A stretch of 64,000 nt of DNA. Source: Bradyrhizobium acaciae (GTDB lineage: Bacteria > Pseudomonadota > Alphaproteobacteria > Rhizobiales > Xanthobacteraceae). Location: the NCBI RefSeq assembly GCF_020889785.1, contig NZ_JACMYK010000007.1, forward strand, positions 1 through 64,000. The letters are read 5' to 3'. The first letter of the stretch is position 1, and each line of letters opens with the position of its first letter. The notes below the pieces were generated by a model that worked only from the letters and a program-made list of their open reading frames with translations, was not told the DNA's origin and did no database searches. The position numbers and the translations under genes are program-made. Shown here in pieces: positions 1 through 8,570 of the stretch.

Positions 1-1140
1 CCAGCCGCGCCGGCGGCCGCCGCGGGCAACCAGCAGGTCGAGCAGGCCAAGCAGTTCGTCGCACAGGGCAACTACGCGGGCGCCATCGCCAATCTCACCC
101 AGGTGCTGAGCGGCGATCCCCGCAACGAGGCTGCGCTCCGCCTGCGCGCGGTGGCCTATTCACGGCTCGGCCGGATGGCGGAGGCGCGCAACGATCTCAG
201 CGATCTGCTCAAGCTCAAGCCGGACGATCCCCAGTTGCTGGCGTTCCGCGCGCTCAACGCTGCCGGCATGCGACAGCTCGATGAGGCCATGACTGATGCC
301 GGCCGCGCCATCACGCTCGACCAGAACAATTCGCTGGCTTATCTGGCGCGCGGCCTCGTCAAGGCCGGCACCGGCAAGGTGCAGGATGCGCTCGCCGACT
401 ATGATCATTCGATCTCGCTCAACGCCAAGGAGACGCTCGCCTTCACCGAACGCGGGCTTGCCTATATCAGCCTCAATCAGCTCGACAAGGCGCTGCTGGA
501 TTTCGATCAGGCCCTGGCGCTGGTGTCGACCAATTTGATCGCCAAATCGTGGCGGGGCCTTGCGCTGATGCTCAAGGGCCGTGCCGATGAGGGACTGGTC
601 GATATCAACGCCGTGCTGGAGCGAAGCCCCAACAATCCCACGGCCCAACTCGGCCGCGGCCTCGCGATGCTGACCTCTTCCCAATACGACCGCGCGATCG
701 CCGCCTTCGACCAGATCGTTACGCGCACGCCCAACGACGCCTTCCCGCATGTGCTGCGCGCGCGGGCCTATCTCGGGCTGAAGAAGCCGGATGACGCGAT
801 GAAGGATCTCAACTTCGTTCTCGCTGCGCGGCCCGATTATCAGCCGGCGCTGACCTTGCGCGGCATCACTTGGTCGGCGCTGCGCAACTACGACAAGGCG
901 GTCGACGATCTCGACCGGGCGATTGCGCAGAAGGAGACGGTGGAGGGCCTGTTCGCCCGTGCCAAGGCGCACGAGGCGCTCAACCATGCCGACAAGGCGA
1001 CCGAGGATTTCCGCAAGGCGACGCAGCTCACGCCATCGAGCGTGTTCGACGTGCTGGCGCAGGCCGAGTCGAAGCGCAAGGTCCAGGAACTCTCGAAGCG
1101 GGTGCCGTGCGGCATCGGCCAGGGCGGCACTTGTCTGTGA
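1..1140 (+). CDS. TPR-repeat protein, C-terminal part (5' end outside window)
   Basis: The reading frame is open from base 1, so the gene begins upstream of the window. The visible 379 residues are almost entirely tandem 34-residue tetratricopeptide units with the usual helix-turn-helix pattern (repeats ending in variants of ALxxxPxD or AIxLxxN). TPR arrays are protein-protein interaction scaffolds. No catalytic domain is visible in the part present. The C-terminus is short and holds two Cys (VPCGIG, GTCL). A Pro/Ala-rich linker at the very start suggests a preceding domain or a secreted N-terminus. The specific partner cannot be told from sequence. Confidence 0.85.
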   Translation, partial: PAAPAAAAGNQQVEQAKQFVAQGNYAGAIANLTQVLSGDPRNEAALRLRAVAYSRLGRMAEARNDLSDLLKLKPDDPQLLAFRALNAAGMRQLDEAMTDAGRAITLDQNNSLAYLARGLVKAGTGKVQDALADYDHSISLNAKETLAFTERGLAYISLNQLDKALLDFDQALALVSTNLIAKSWRGLALMLKGRADEGLVDINAVLERSPNNPTAQLGRGLAMLTSSQYDRAIAAFDQIVTRTPNDAFPHVLRARAYLGLKKPDDAMKDLNFVLAARPDYQPALTLRGITWSALRNYDKAVDDLDRAIAQKETVEGLFARAKAHEALNHADKATEDFRKATQLTPSSVFDVLAQAESKRKVQELSKRVPCGIGQGGTCL

Positions 1141-1324
1141 GGCGGCGACCCATCCCGGAGTAAAGGATAAATGTCGGCACGCCGGCGATGGCGGCCGAAA
1201 AATCAAAGGCGTGGCGCGCGGGCGTCGTGCCCGCTCCGCCGAACGTCACGTCGTGTGGATTTGGGATCGGCCCTCACTCCCGGATCGGGTCCGAGAGTGC
1301 GCCGCTGGATCTGGCGCGGATACG

Positions 1325-1525
1325 CTAGACCTTGAGGTTCTCCGCTGACGTCTTGCCGCGATTTGCAATTTCTTCGTATTCAACCGACTGGCCTTCGTTG
1401 AGGCTCTGAAGACCAGCCTTCTGAACTGCTGAAATATGGACGAAAATGTCCTTGCCGCCCGATGCGGGCTGGATGAATCCATAACCCTTGGTCGGGTTGA
1501 ACCACTTCACTGTACCTTTGGGCAT
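1325..1525 (-). CDS. cspA: cold shock domain protein (CspA family)
   Basis: A 66-residue protein, the normal length for a single cold-shock domain. The RNP1-like motif KGYGFIQP and the RNP2-like motif DIFVHIS are both present, with the usual start [10 protein letters not shown]. These proteins bind single-stranded RNA/DNA and act as RNA chaperones. The longer open frame upstream (to 1870) is rejected because all family homology starts at the ATG at 1523-1525. About 280 bases separate it from the next gene. A long structured 5' leader is common in csp genes, but I did not identify one here. Confidence 0.95.
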   Translation of the reverse strand: MPKGTVKWFNPTKGYGFIQPASGGKDIFVHISAVQKAGLQSLNEGQSVEYEEIANRGKTSAENLKV

Positions 1526-1808
1526 TCCAGTCGTCTCCGCGGAATCAATCGAAAACAGACCAGCCGGTCCCCGCAAAAACCGGCTAGTCCGCGCCGCACA
1601 GGATAGCAGTTTGGAAAAAGCTGGGTAGATCAAACGACGGTGTGTTTTTGACCGGAAACAACCCGCTTTGCGGGGATTTGCCGCCGGTTTGCCTGTTTCG
1701 TGGTCAATTGATGCGCTGCAAAACAGATCGGTTCCGCCGAGCCCAAGCTGGATCGGTGGCCCGCGCGTGGGTTTTCGGCCGGCGCGCGGGGCGATGGACC
1801 GATGCGCC

Positions 1809-2120
1809 TCAATAGGTCGCGGAGAGATACTCGACGATCTTGCCGACGTCGGCCTGGTCGATCGGCGCACCGTAGACCTTGATCATCTTGGTCACCTCGG
1901 CCTGCCAGAAGTCCTTCTTGAACTTCTCGCCCTGCGGCTGGGTCTTGATGTAGTCCGCCGAGTGGCAGCCGGTGCAGTTGCCCTGCACGACCTCGAGGTT
2001 GGGACCCGGCTTGAAGGCCGCGGTCTCCTCGGGGAGCGTGTAGTTGACGGGCGCGGCGATCACGGCGCCGATCGACAGCATCGCGATCGCGGCGAGGGAG
2101 GCAAGCAGCTTGCTGGTCAT
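1809..2120 (-). CDS. sorB: monoheme cytochrome c subunit of sulfite dehydrogenase (SorB/SorU-like)
   Basis: 103 residues with an N-terminal signal peptide (hydrophobic [19 protein letters not shown]) and one heme c site, CTGCH, near residue 50. The C-terminal part ([11 protein letters not shown]) is typical of small class I cytochromes c. It lies 11 bases downstream of the molybdenum subunit, on the same strand. In known SorAB/SorTU systems the cytochrome takes electrons from sulfite oxidation in the periplasm. The ATG at 2118-2120 precedes the signal peptide directly; the longer frame to 2192 adds an unlikely basic stretch. Confidence 0.88.
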   Translation of the reverse strand: MTSKLLASLAAIAMLSIGAVIAAPVNYTLPEETAAFKPGPNLEVVQGNCTGCHSADYIKTQPQGEKFKKDFWQAEVTKMIKVYGAPIDQADVGKIVEYLSATY

Positions 2121-2131
2121 GTTGCTTCTCC

Positions 2132-3331
2132 TCATGCCGCGGTGACGCGCACGGTTTCGACGACGTTGCGCAGATAGCCCGCCGGATTCCACAACGGGTC
2201 CATCGGCTGGGTGTCGCCGGCATTATTGGTGGCGCGCACCTTCAGATCCGAGGGGCCTGCGGGGAGCGCGACCTTCAGCTTCCATTCGCGGAAGGCGTAT
2301 TTGCCGAGGTCCTTGCCGAGCTTCGCCGGCGTCCAGCTCTTGCCGCCGTCGATCGAGACCGCGACCTCCTTGATGCCCTTGCCGCCGTCGAAGGCGATGC
2401 CGCGCAGCATGGTGTGGCCTGCCTTCAGCTGGGCGCCATCGGCAACGCTGGTAATGAACGAGCGCACCGTGAAGCGGTTGATCGGAATCGTCGCCTTCGG
2501 TGCGGTGCCGGGCTCGACCGCGTTGTTCGGCGTATCCGGAATCCGGTAGGCGGATTTCATCCAGAAACCTTCGAACACGTTGTCGATCACGGTGATCTCG
2601 TTGAGGTGCTTCACCCAATAGGTGCCGTAGTAGCCCGGCACCACGAGGCGGAGCGGGAAGCCATTGAGGAACGGCAGGTCCTCGCCGTTCATGCCCCAGG
2701 CCAGCATCACCTCGCCGTCGCGTGCGTGGTCGATGTCGAGCGCCTTCACAAAGTCGGGCGTCGTCTCCATGACAGGACCGTCCATGCCGTTGAAGGTGAC
2801 CTGCTTGGCGCCGGCCTGCACGCCGGCCATGTCAAGCACGGTCTTCAGCGGCACGCCGTGCCAGCGCGCGCAGCCCATCGCGCCGTTGCCGAGCTGGCCG
2901 CCGGCGACGCGGGGATTGAAGAAGCCGCGGCTGTTGCCGGAGCACTGGTTGACCGCGACGAGCTCGACGGCCTTCAGCTTGCGGATGTCCTTCAGCGACA
3001 GCTTCAGCGGCTTGTCGACCTTGCCCTTGATCTCGAGGGTGAACTTGTCCGGATCGAGGTCGTAGGGGACGCCGGCGAGGTGATAGCGGACGAAGAACGC
3101 GTTGTTCGGCGTGAGCGGGCCGTCGTTGAAGATCGCAAACGGCGTTTCCAGCTGCGGCGGCCGGGCGGTCAGGCCGATCATCGGGCGCTTCTGCGGGTAG
3201 TGCACCAGCGGCCGTTCGCCATTGCCAAAGGGCAGCGTCACGGTGTCGAGCGCGAGTGCGCCCCTTGATCCCAGCCCCGTCACCAAAGCGGCCAACCCGG
3301 CACGCTTCATCAAGTCTCGTCGATCGAGCAT
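2132..3331 (-). CDS. sorA: periplasmic sulfite dehydrogenase, molybdopterin subunit (SorA/SorT-like)
   Basis: A 399-residue protein of the sulfite oxidase family, which oxidises sulfite to sulfate. A twin-arginine-like leader (MLDRRDLMKRAGLAALV) sends the folded Mo protein to the periplasm. The Mo-ligating cysteine is most likely the one in NQCSGNSRGF, followed by the conserved GCARWHGVPL. The C-terminal dimerisation domain follows. I chose the ATG at 3329-3331 because GGAGGAAGCGGA lies just upstream; two earlier in-frame starts reach 3373 without a site. The next gene is the cytochrome subunit. SoxC-type sulfane dehydrogenases are related, but the short monoheme partner fits Sor better. Confidence 0.88.
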   Translation of the reverse strand: MLDRRDLMKRAGLAALVTGLGSRGALALDTVTLPFGNGERPLVHYPQKRPMIGLTARPPQLETPFAIFNDGPLTPNNAFFVRYHLAGVPYDLDPDKFTLEIKGKVDKPLKLSLKDIRKLKAVELVAVNQCSGNSRGFFNPRVAGGQLGNGAMGCARWHGVPLKTVLDMAGVQAGAKQVTFNGMDGPVMETTPDFVKALDIDHARDGEVMLAWGMNGEDLPFLNGFPLRLVVPGYYGTYWVKHLNEITVIDNVFEGFWMKSAYRIPDTPNNAVEPGTAPKATIPINRFTVRSFITSVADGAQLKAGHTMLRGIAFDGGKGIKEVAVSIDGGKSWTPAKLGKDLGKYAFREWKLKVALPAGPSDLKVRATNNAGDTQPMDPLWNPAGYLRNVVETVRVTAA

Positions 3332-3490
3332 TCCGCTTCCTCCGAAGCTGTTCTGTCCTGAGCTGGTCATCACCAGGCTCAGATTGCCTTGCGCGCCTTC
3401 GCATCATGGACTGCGCGCGACCACAAATGTCGCACCTGACAACCGCGAGTCAATTGAGCTTTCGCAGCGTTGCCGGCGTTGCATCGCAAT

Positions 3491-3525
3491 AACGAAAAGC
3501 CCCGATCGCATGAGGCGACCGGGGC
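3491..3525 (-). terminator. probable rho-independent terminator
   Basis: The stem GCCCCG-A-TCGC pairs with GCGA-C-CGGGGC (one mismatch) around a 5-base loop. On the minus strand it is followed by TTTTCGTTATT. It lies about 27 bases past the end of the small gene at 3552-3779, which it would terminate. Confidence 0.6.
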
Positions 3526-3551
3526 ATTTCGATTCCAGGTCGTCGGCTCGA

Positions 3552-3779
3552 TCAGTAGCAGACGTTCACGGTGCGATAGCGATAGCCGTAGGGCGTCAGC
3601 ACCAGGCGCGTCGCGTAGCAGCCGGAGTCGACGAAGCCGACGGAGATGCCCGGGCCACCTCAGAAGTGATGGTGGTACGGATGCCAGAAGAACGGCTTGG
3701 CGGAAGCTGCGGTCGGCGCCAGCGCGGCGGCTCCGAGGGTTGCGGCGGTAGCGAGAGCGAGCGTGACTTTGCGAAGCAT
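3552..3779 (-). pseudogene. small secreted protein gene interrupted by an in-frame TGA
   Basis: From the ATG at 3777-3779 the frame encodes a clear signal peptide (MLRKVTLALATAATLGAA...) and a His-rich stretch (WHPYHHHF). It then meets TGA at 3660-3662 after 39 codons. The same frame continues for 36 sense codons (GGPGISVGF ... YGYRYRTVNVCY) to a second TGA. The downstream part has the Tyr/Arg/Cys composition of short secreted proteins common in Bradyrhizobium, so the gene was probably about 75 residues. A CGA to TGA change would explain the stop. It could be a real nonsense mutation or a sequencing error. Confidence 0.6.
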
Positions 3780-3941
3780 GGTCGTCTCCTTCGGATGCGC
3801 GTTGAACTCTGTCGCGGCGCGGTTGCAGTGTTACCCATCGCCAGTCAGTCGCATCCGGCAGCGGGCGCGTTCGAGCATCTCTGCCGAGCGCAGCTTCGGA
3901 TGTGCGGCAGGTCACATTCGCTGAAGGGGGAGATGAACCGG

Positions 3942-5687
3942 TCAGGCCGCGACGGCACGCCGGTCGTCGACCAGCGCGGACAGGACGCGCGTCGTCTCGA
4001 CCGTGCGCACGGTCATCGGCTCGTTGCGGCCGCGGATCGCGACCTCCTGCGCCGGCAGGACATCGTCGGCGAGGCCTGCGGTGACGCGCACCTCGTCGGA
4101 GATGACCGCCTCGCAGGCCAGCGCCTTGGTCATGTCCTGCAGCCTTGCCGCGACGTTGACGGCATCGCCGAGCGCGGTGAACACCATGTGGTCGCGATAG
4201 CCGATATCGCCGACGATCACCTCGCCGCCATGGATACCGATGCCGAAGCGGATCGGCTCGTGCAGATCGTGGCTGAGGAACTGGTTCAGCTCGTCGATAT
4301 TGGCGGCAATCAGTGCCGCGGCGCGCAGCGCCTGTCGGCATGCCACCTGCCGGTCGGTAGAGAGCCCGAACAGCGCCAGCATGCCATCGCCGATGAACTG
4401 GTTGGGCCGCCCGCCGGCTTCCAGCACCGCCTGCGACACTGCCCCGAGGAAACGGTTGACGATGAACACGGTGTCGAACGGCAGCCGCTTCTCGGCAAGC
4501 TGTGTCGAGCCGCGCATGTCGACGAACATGCTGACGAGATAGCGCTCCTGGCCGACCCGGGTCGGATTGGAGGCGTGCGAGTTCGCCGACATCGTCTGCG
4601 GCAGGAACAGCTGGAAAAAGGTCAGGTCGCCGGTCGGCCGCAGCTGGCAGGCCAGTCGGATCGACGGATCGTCGGTGCCGACCCGGTGCAGCACGAAGGC
4701 TTCGCGCGGCGAGGGCTCGGGCAGCTTGGCGTGATCGCCGATGATGCGGATGCGGCAGGTCGAGCAGCGCGCGCGGCCGCCGCAGACGCTGGCATGCGGC
4801 ACGTTGTAGCGCAGGCTCGCCTCCAGCACGCTCAGCCCCTTCGGCACCCGCAGCGTGCGACCGTTGCCGTAGGACAGCGCGATCATGCCGCCGCGGCGCT
4901 CCAGCAGGGCCCGCGCGCCGCGCGCTAGCAGCACGAGGCCGAGCAGGGCGAGATAGCCGATGCTCAGGTCATCGGCGATCTTCTCGAGCGTGGTCCCCTG
5001 GGCTGCCGTGCCGAGCTTCTGTACCGACAGCTCCTCGCGCCGCCAGTCGGCATCCTGATAGTCCTCCATAGTGGCGCGGCCGCCCTGATAGATGCCGAGC
5101 ATGGCGAGCGTCGGGATCAGCACGGCCGCGGCGAGCAGGAACGGCGCGGCGCGCTGGAAGAACGGGCGCAGCCGCAGCCAGAAATACAGGCCGATGCAGC
5201 CATGCACCCAGGCGATCACAAGCACCGCCAGCATCACCCACAGCCGGTGCGGCGAGGCGATAAAGAAAGTGTACAGCTCCTGCGGGTAGAGCTTTTCGTG
5301 CCCGTACAGGGTCCGGCCGAGCCGCACGCCGACAACATGCGCAACGATCAGCATCGGAACGCTGAGGCCGAGCGTGAGTTGGAGGGGCTCGATCGCCTTC
5401 CAGTGGAACTCGCGGCGCTGATAGAGCGCCCAGATGCCGAGCGCGGTGTGCACCAGGCAGGCGCTGTAGAACACGATCGCGACCGGCAGAAACTGCCAGA
5501 ACCTGGCGTGGTAGTGCACCCCGATCGCCATCGCCTCGGTCGAGATATTGCCGAGCGCGTGGTTGAGGAAATGGCTGATCAGGTAGGCGAACATGATCGC
5601 CCCCGTGACCAGGCGGACCTGCCGCAGGCCGACGCCGCGGGCCATTTCGTGCAGGTGCTCGCGCGAGGGGGAGGCCATGTGATTCAT
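3942..5687 (-). CDS. cyaC: membrane-anchored class III adenylate cyclase with 2Fe-2S ferredoxin domain (CyaC-like)
   Basis: About 581 residues in three parts. Residues 25-265 hold six membrane segments with several histidines in or near helices (HFLNHALGN, CLVHTALG, VAHVVGVR, AWVHGCIG), like the diheme-b anchor of succinate/fumarate dehydrogenases. Residues about 270-365 are a plant-type ferredoxin domain with Cys spacing C-x5-C-x2-C (CGGRARCSTC) and a distal LACQL. Residues 385-540 are the cyclase (FVDMRGST, IGDGMLALFG, ALGDAVNVAAR). It should make cAMP under redox or quinone control, as described for Sinorhizobium meliloti CyaC. The start is ATG 5685-5687; a TTG lies 9 bases earlier. It is divergent from the glycosyltransferase. 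Confidence 0.85.
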   Translation of the reverse strand: MNHMASPSREHLHEMARGVGLRQVRLVTGAIMFAYLISHFLNHALGNISTEAMAIGVHYHARFWQFLPVAIVFYSACLVHTALGIWALYQRREFHWKAIEPLQLTLGLSVPMLIVAHVVGVRLGRTLYGHEKLYPQELYTFFIASPHRLWVMLAVLVIAWVHGCIGLYFWLRLRPFFQRAAPFLLAAAVLIPTLAMLGIYQGGRATMEDYQDADWRREELSVQKLGTAAQGTTLEKIADDLSIGYLALLGLVLLARGARALLERRGGMIALSYGNGRTLRVPKGLSVLEASLRYNVPHASVCGGRARCSTCRIRIIGDHAKLPEPSPREAFVLHRVGTDDPSIRLACQLRPTGDLTFFQLFLPQTMSANSHASNPTRVGQERYLVSMFVDMRGSTQLAEKRLPFDTVFIVNRFLGAVSQAVLEAGGRPNQFIGDGMLALFGLSTDRQVACRQALRAAALIAANIDELNQFLSHDLHEPIRFGIGIHGGEVIVGDIGYRDHMVFTALGDAVNVAARLQDMTKALACEAVISDEVRVTAGLADDVLPAQEVAIRGRNEPMTVRTVETTRVLSALVDDRRAVAA

Positions 5688-5803
5688 GATCGACAAGTCT
5701 AGTGGTTAATTCCCGCGCTGAACACCGCCACGGGTCGGGACGAGCCGCGATAGCGGGCGGTGCGGAACGTTGACACTCCGTTAAGAGTCGAACAAAAAGC
5801 GCC

Positions 5804-7423
5804 GTGACGATAGCCCAAGCCAAACCTGGAGCCGATAACAACAGCGTTAAGCCGGCCCGTTCGCGCGCGCCGGATTGGCGCGGCGTCATCGCCGTGATTG
5901 TTGCCATGACCGCGATGCGGCTGGTCTATGCCCATGCGCTCGATCTGCGCACCGATGAGGCCTATTACTGGACCTGGTCGAAGGAAAACGTACTGTCCTT
6001 CCTCGACCATCCCCCGATGGTCGCATGGTTCATCCGATCAGGCACTGCTGTTCTCGGCGACACCAATCTCGGCGTCCGCCTCGGTGGCATCGTGGCGATG
6101 CTGGCCACCCAGCTGTTGCTCGCCGACATCGTCCGCCGCGCGACATCGAACAATGTCCGCGCCGTGATGCTGGCGCTGCTGCTGCCGGAGGCCGCGCTTT
6201 ATTACGGGTTGTTGATGGCCAAGGTCGCGCCCGACACGGCGCTGATACCGTTTTCAGTGGCGATGCTCTGGTCGCTGGTGCGGCTCGCGCAAAGCAATGA
6301 CGGGCGCTGGTGGCTCGCCGCGGGGCTGTTCGCCGGGCTGTCGCTGTTGTCGAAATTCACCGCGGTCATGTTCGCGCCAGCGGCGCTCGCCTTTGCGCTG
6401 GTGCCGGACTGGCGCTGGCGTTGGCTGCGCAGCCCATATCCCTATCTCGCCGCGCTGATCGCGATCATCGTGTTCTCGCCGGTGCTGATCTGGAACGCGG
6501 AGCACGACTGGGCCTCGTTCCGTTTCCAGGCGGTGCGCGCCACCGTCGACCGCGATCTGACCTTTCGCACTCTCGGCGAATTCATCGGCATGCAGTTCGG
6601 CCTGGTCGGCTTCGTGCTGCTGCCGGTGACGCTGTTCGGGACAGTGCTGACGGCCTGGCGCGGCTATACCAGGCGCGAGCCGGTCGCGATCCTGCTGGCG
6701 ACCGCGGTGCTGGTGCCGTTTGCATACTTTCTCTGGAAGTCACTGACCTTGCGGGTCGGCGACACCTGGCCGATGTTTCTGTGGCCGGCCGGCTTTGCCG
6801 CTGTTGCCATCAACGTGACACGGATGCCGTTCGAGGGCTGGTCGATCGGGCTCATCAAATCGACGGTGTATTGGGCAAGGACTGCGATTTCGACCGGCAT
6901 CGTATTCGTGGTCTGCGTCTTCCTTTATTACATGTTCGCGCCGTGGAATCTGATCGGCCGCACCGATCCGATCGGCACCGAAGCGGGATACGACGCGGTC
7001 GCCGCGCGTACCCTGGCGCAGGTGCAGGCGAACGGTGCGACCTGGGTCGCGACCACGGACTACCGCACCTATGCGATGCTGCGCTGGATGCTGCGCGGGC
7101 GGGTGCCTGTGATCGAGATCAACGAGCGCGGCCGCTTCCAGGGCTTTGCCGATCCGGGCATCAGTCAGATCCGCGATCACGTCGGCATTTATGTCGGGCG
7201 TGAGCCCGAGAACAATCTGCCGCTGTGGAGCGAGACATCAGCGGTGCGTCAGCCGCTGGAGCGTGTGAGCCGGAGCTGGCGCGGCATGGTGATGGACACC
7301 TATTCGCTGGAGAAGATCAGCGGATGGACACCAAATCTGTCGCCGCCGCCGGACACGACATTCTTCCGCTGGCGCGTGCTGGCCTTCTCCTTCTCCCCGC
7401 GTGCGGGGAGAAGGTCGGGATGA
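5804..7423 (+). CDS. GT39-family membrane glycosyltransferase (PMT/ArnT-like)
   Basis: 539 residues with about 10-12 hydrophobic segments. It has the family motif DEAYYWTWS at the start of the first periplasmic loop, followed by LDHPPMVAW. These enzymes move a sugar from a polyprenyl-phosphate carrier to lipid A, protein or another acceptor on the outer face of the inner membrane; the acceptor cannot be predicted. The start is GTG at 5804. The last 12 or so residues (SFSPRAGRRSG) are encoded by the palindromic repeat that begins at 7389, so the natural C-terminus has been replaced or extended by the repeat. Confidence 0.8.
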   Translation: MTIAQAKPGADNNSVKPARSRAPDWRGVIAVIVAMTAMRLVYAHALDLRTDEAYYWTWSKENVLSFLDHPPMVAWFIRSGTAVLGDTNLGVRLGGIVAMLATQLLLADIVRRATSNNVRAVMLALLLPEAALYYGLLMAKVAPDTALIPFSVAMLWSLVRLAQSNDGRWWLAAGLFAGLSLLSKFTAVMFAPAALAFALVPDWRWRWLRSPYPYLAALIAIIVFSPVLIWNAEHDWASFRFQAVRATVDRDLTFRTLGEFIGMQFGLVGFVLLPVTLFGTVLTAWRGYTRREPVAILLATAVLVPFAYFLWKSLTLRVGDTWPMFLWPAGFAAVAINVTRMPFEGWSIGLIKSTVYWARTAISTGIVFVVCVFLYYMFAPWNLIGRTDPIGTEAGYDAVAARTLAQVQANGATWVATTDYRTYAMLRWMLRGRVPVIEINERGRFQGFADPGISQIRDHVGIYVGREPENNLPLWSETSAVRQPLERVSRSWRGMVMDTYSLEKISGWTPNLSPPPDTTFFRWRVLAFSFSPRAGRRSG

Positions 7424-7530
7424 GGGGGAGCTTCCGCGAGGACGGTGAGGGCCTGATCCGCGGAGACTTCCCCTCACCCGGAATTTGCGCTTCGCGAAAA
7501 TTCCGGCCTCTCCCCGCAAGCGGGGCGAGG
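7389..7530. repeat. palindromic intergenic repeat, CCTTCTCCCCGC family
   Basis: The left end is a hairpin with perfect 12-bp arms (CCTTCTCCCCGC and its complement around GT). The right end is a second hairpin of related sequence (CTCTCCCCGC AA GCGGGG). Between them lies GGAATTTGCGCTTCGCGAAAATTCC-like dyad sequence. It sits between two convergent gene ends and overlaps the last codons of the glycosyltransferase. Confidence 0.75.
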
Positions 7531-7538
7531 CAAGCAAG

Positions 7539-8570
7539 CTACTCCTCTTCGTCGCGCTTGCGGATCAGGTCCTTCGCCAGATCAGTCAGCGCCGGGCGCG
7601 GCAGGGCATTGAACGGGAGCGGGCGGGTGACGTCGATCGCGGCGAGGCCGAGGCGGGCAGTCAAGAGGCCGTTGAGCATGCCTTCGCCGAGCCGCTGCGA
7701 GAGTTTTGCCGCGATGCCGTGACCGAGCATCTGCTGGATCAGGCTGTCGCTCGCAGCCATGCCGCCGGTGATCGCCAGGTGCGCGATGACATGGCGCAGC
7801 AGGCGGATCATGCCGAGCGCGCCGGGCCGGCCACCATAGAGCCGCGCCAGCTGCCGGATCATCCGCAAGCTTGCCACGAACACGAACAGCACGTCGAACA
7901 GCGCGCGCGGGCTGACTGCGGTGACCACCGAGACGCGCTGCGCCGCCGACGACACCAGCCGCCGTGCTTCCTCGTCGAGCGGCGTCATCAGCTCGCGCTC
8001 GGCGAGGCGGATCATGTCGGCGCCATCGATGATATCATCGGTGTGGCTCTGCAGCGCGCTGCGGGCGCGGGCGAGCTGCGGGGTCCGGTGCGCGAACTTG
8101 AGCAAATCGGCGACAACAGCCCGGCTCGCGGCCCGGTCGTCGCTGATCAGCACTTCCTCCGCGCGCAGGTGCAGCTTCTCGATGGTCGCAAGTCGCGCCA
8201 GGCCGACGAGCTCGCGGGTGGTGACGACCGCGAGCGCCACCGTGGCGATGACGGCAAGCGCCAGCCCGAGGAAGCCGAGCCCTTCATTGCGTGCGAACAG
8301 ATCCTCGACCAGATTGAGGACGCCGAGTCCGGTGCCGAGCACCACGAGGCCCGCGACTGCGCTCCAGAACAGCGTGCCCCAGCGAAAGCCGCGGCGCGCG
8401 GGCACCAGCGCTGCATCGACCGGCACAGGGAGCTGCGCGGGCTCTACCTCGGGAACGATCTGGATCGTGCCGTGGGTGAGACGGCTGGCCGCGTCCGGAT
8501 CCATCACGACCACGCCGGGATCGTTGAGCTTGAACGTCGCCGGCCGCCGCGGGGGCGTCTTCTCGTTCAT
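7539..8570 (-). CDS. ycjF: YcjF/TIGR01620-family membrane protein (DUF697)
   Basis: 343 residues. A Pro-rich N-terminus precedes two membrane helices (LFWSAVAGLVVLGTGLGVL, and a second around residues 120-140), then an alpha-helical DUF697-type region. In proteobacteria this gene almost always follows ycjX, and it does so here with a 4-base ATGA overlap that implies translational coupling. The pair is associated with envelope stress and the phage-shock regulon in enterics; its biochemical role is not settled. Confidence 0.85.
   Translation of the reverse strand: MNEKTPPRRPATFKLNDPGVVVMDPDAASRLTHGTIQIVPEVEPAQLPVPVDAALVPARRGFRWGTLFWSAVAGLVVLGTGLGVLNLVEDLFARNEGLGFLGLALAVIATVALAVVTTRELVGLARLATIEKLHLRAEEVLISDDRAASRAVVADLLKFAHRTPQLARARSALQSHTDDIIDGADMIRLAERELMTPLDEEARRLVSSAAQRVSVVTAVSPRALFDVLFVFVASLRMIRQLARLYGGRPGALGMIRLLRHVIAHLAITGGMAASDSLIQQMLGHGIAAKLSQRLGEGMLNGLLTARLGLAAIDVTRPLPFNALPRPALTDLAKDLIRKRDEEE

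Noticed and set aside
3660..3662. In-frame TGA as selenocysteine codon
   Set aside because: No SECIS-like hairpin is seen, the protein is a short secreted one, and CGA to TGA is a simple explanation.
3222..4928. 568-residue open frame on the plus strand
   Set aside because: It is the antisense of the cyclase and sulfite dehydrogenase genes, with low-complexity Arg/His/Asp-rich composition typical of shadow frames in high-G+C DNA.
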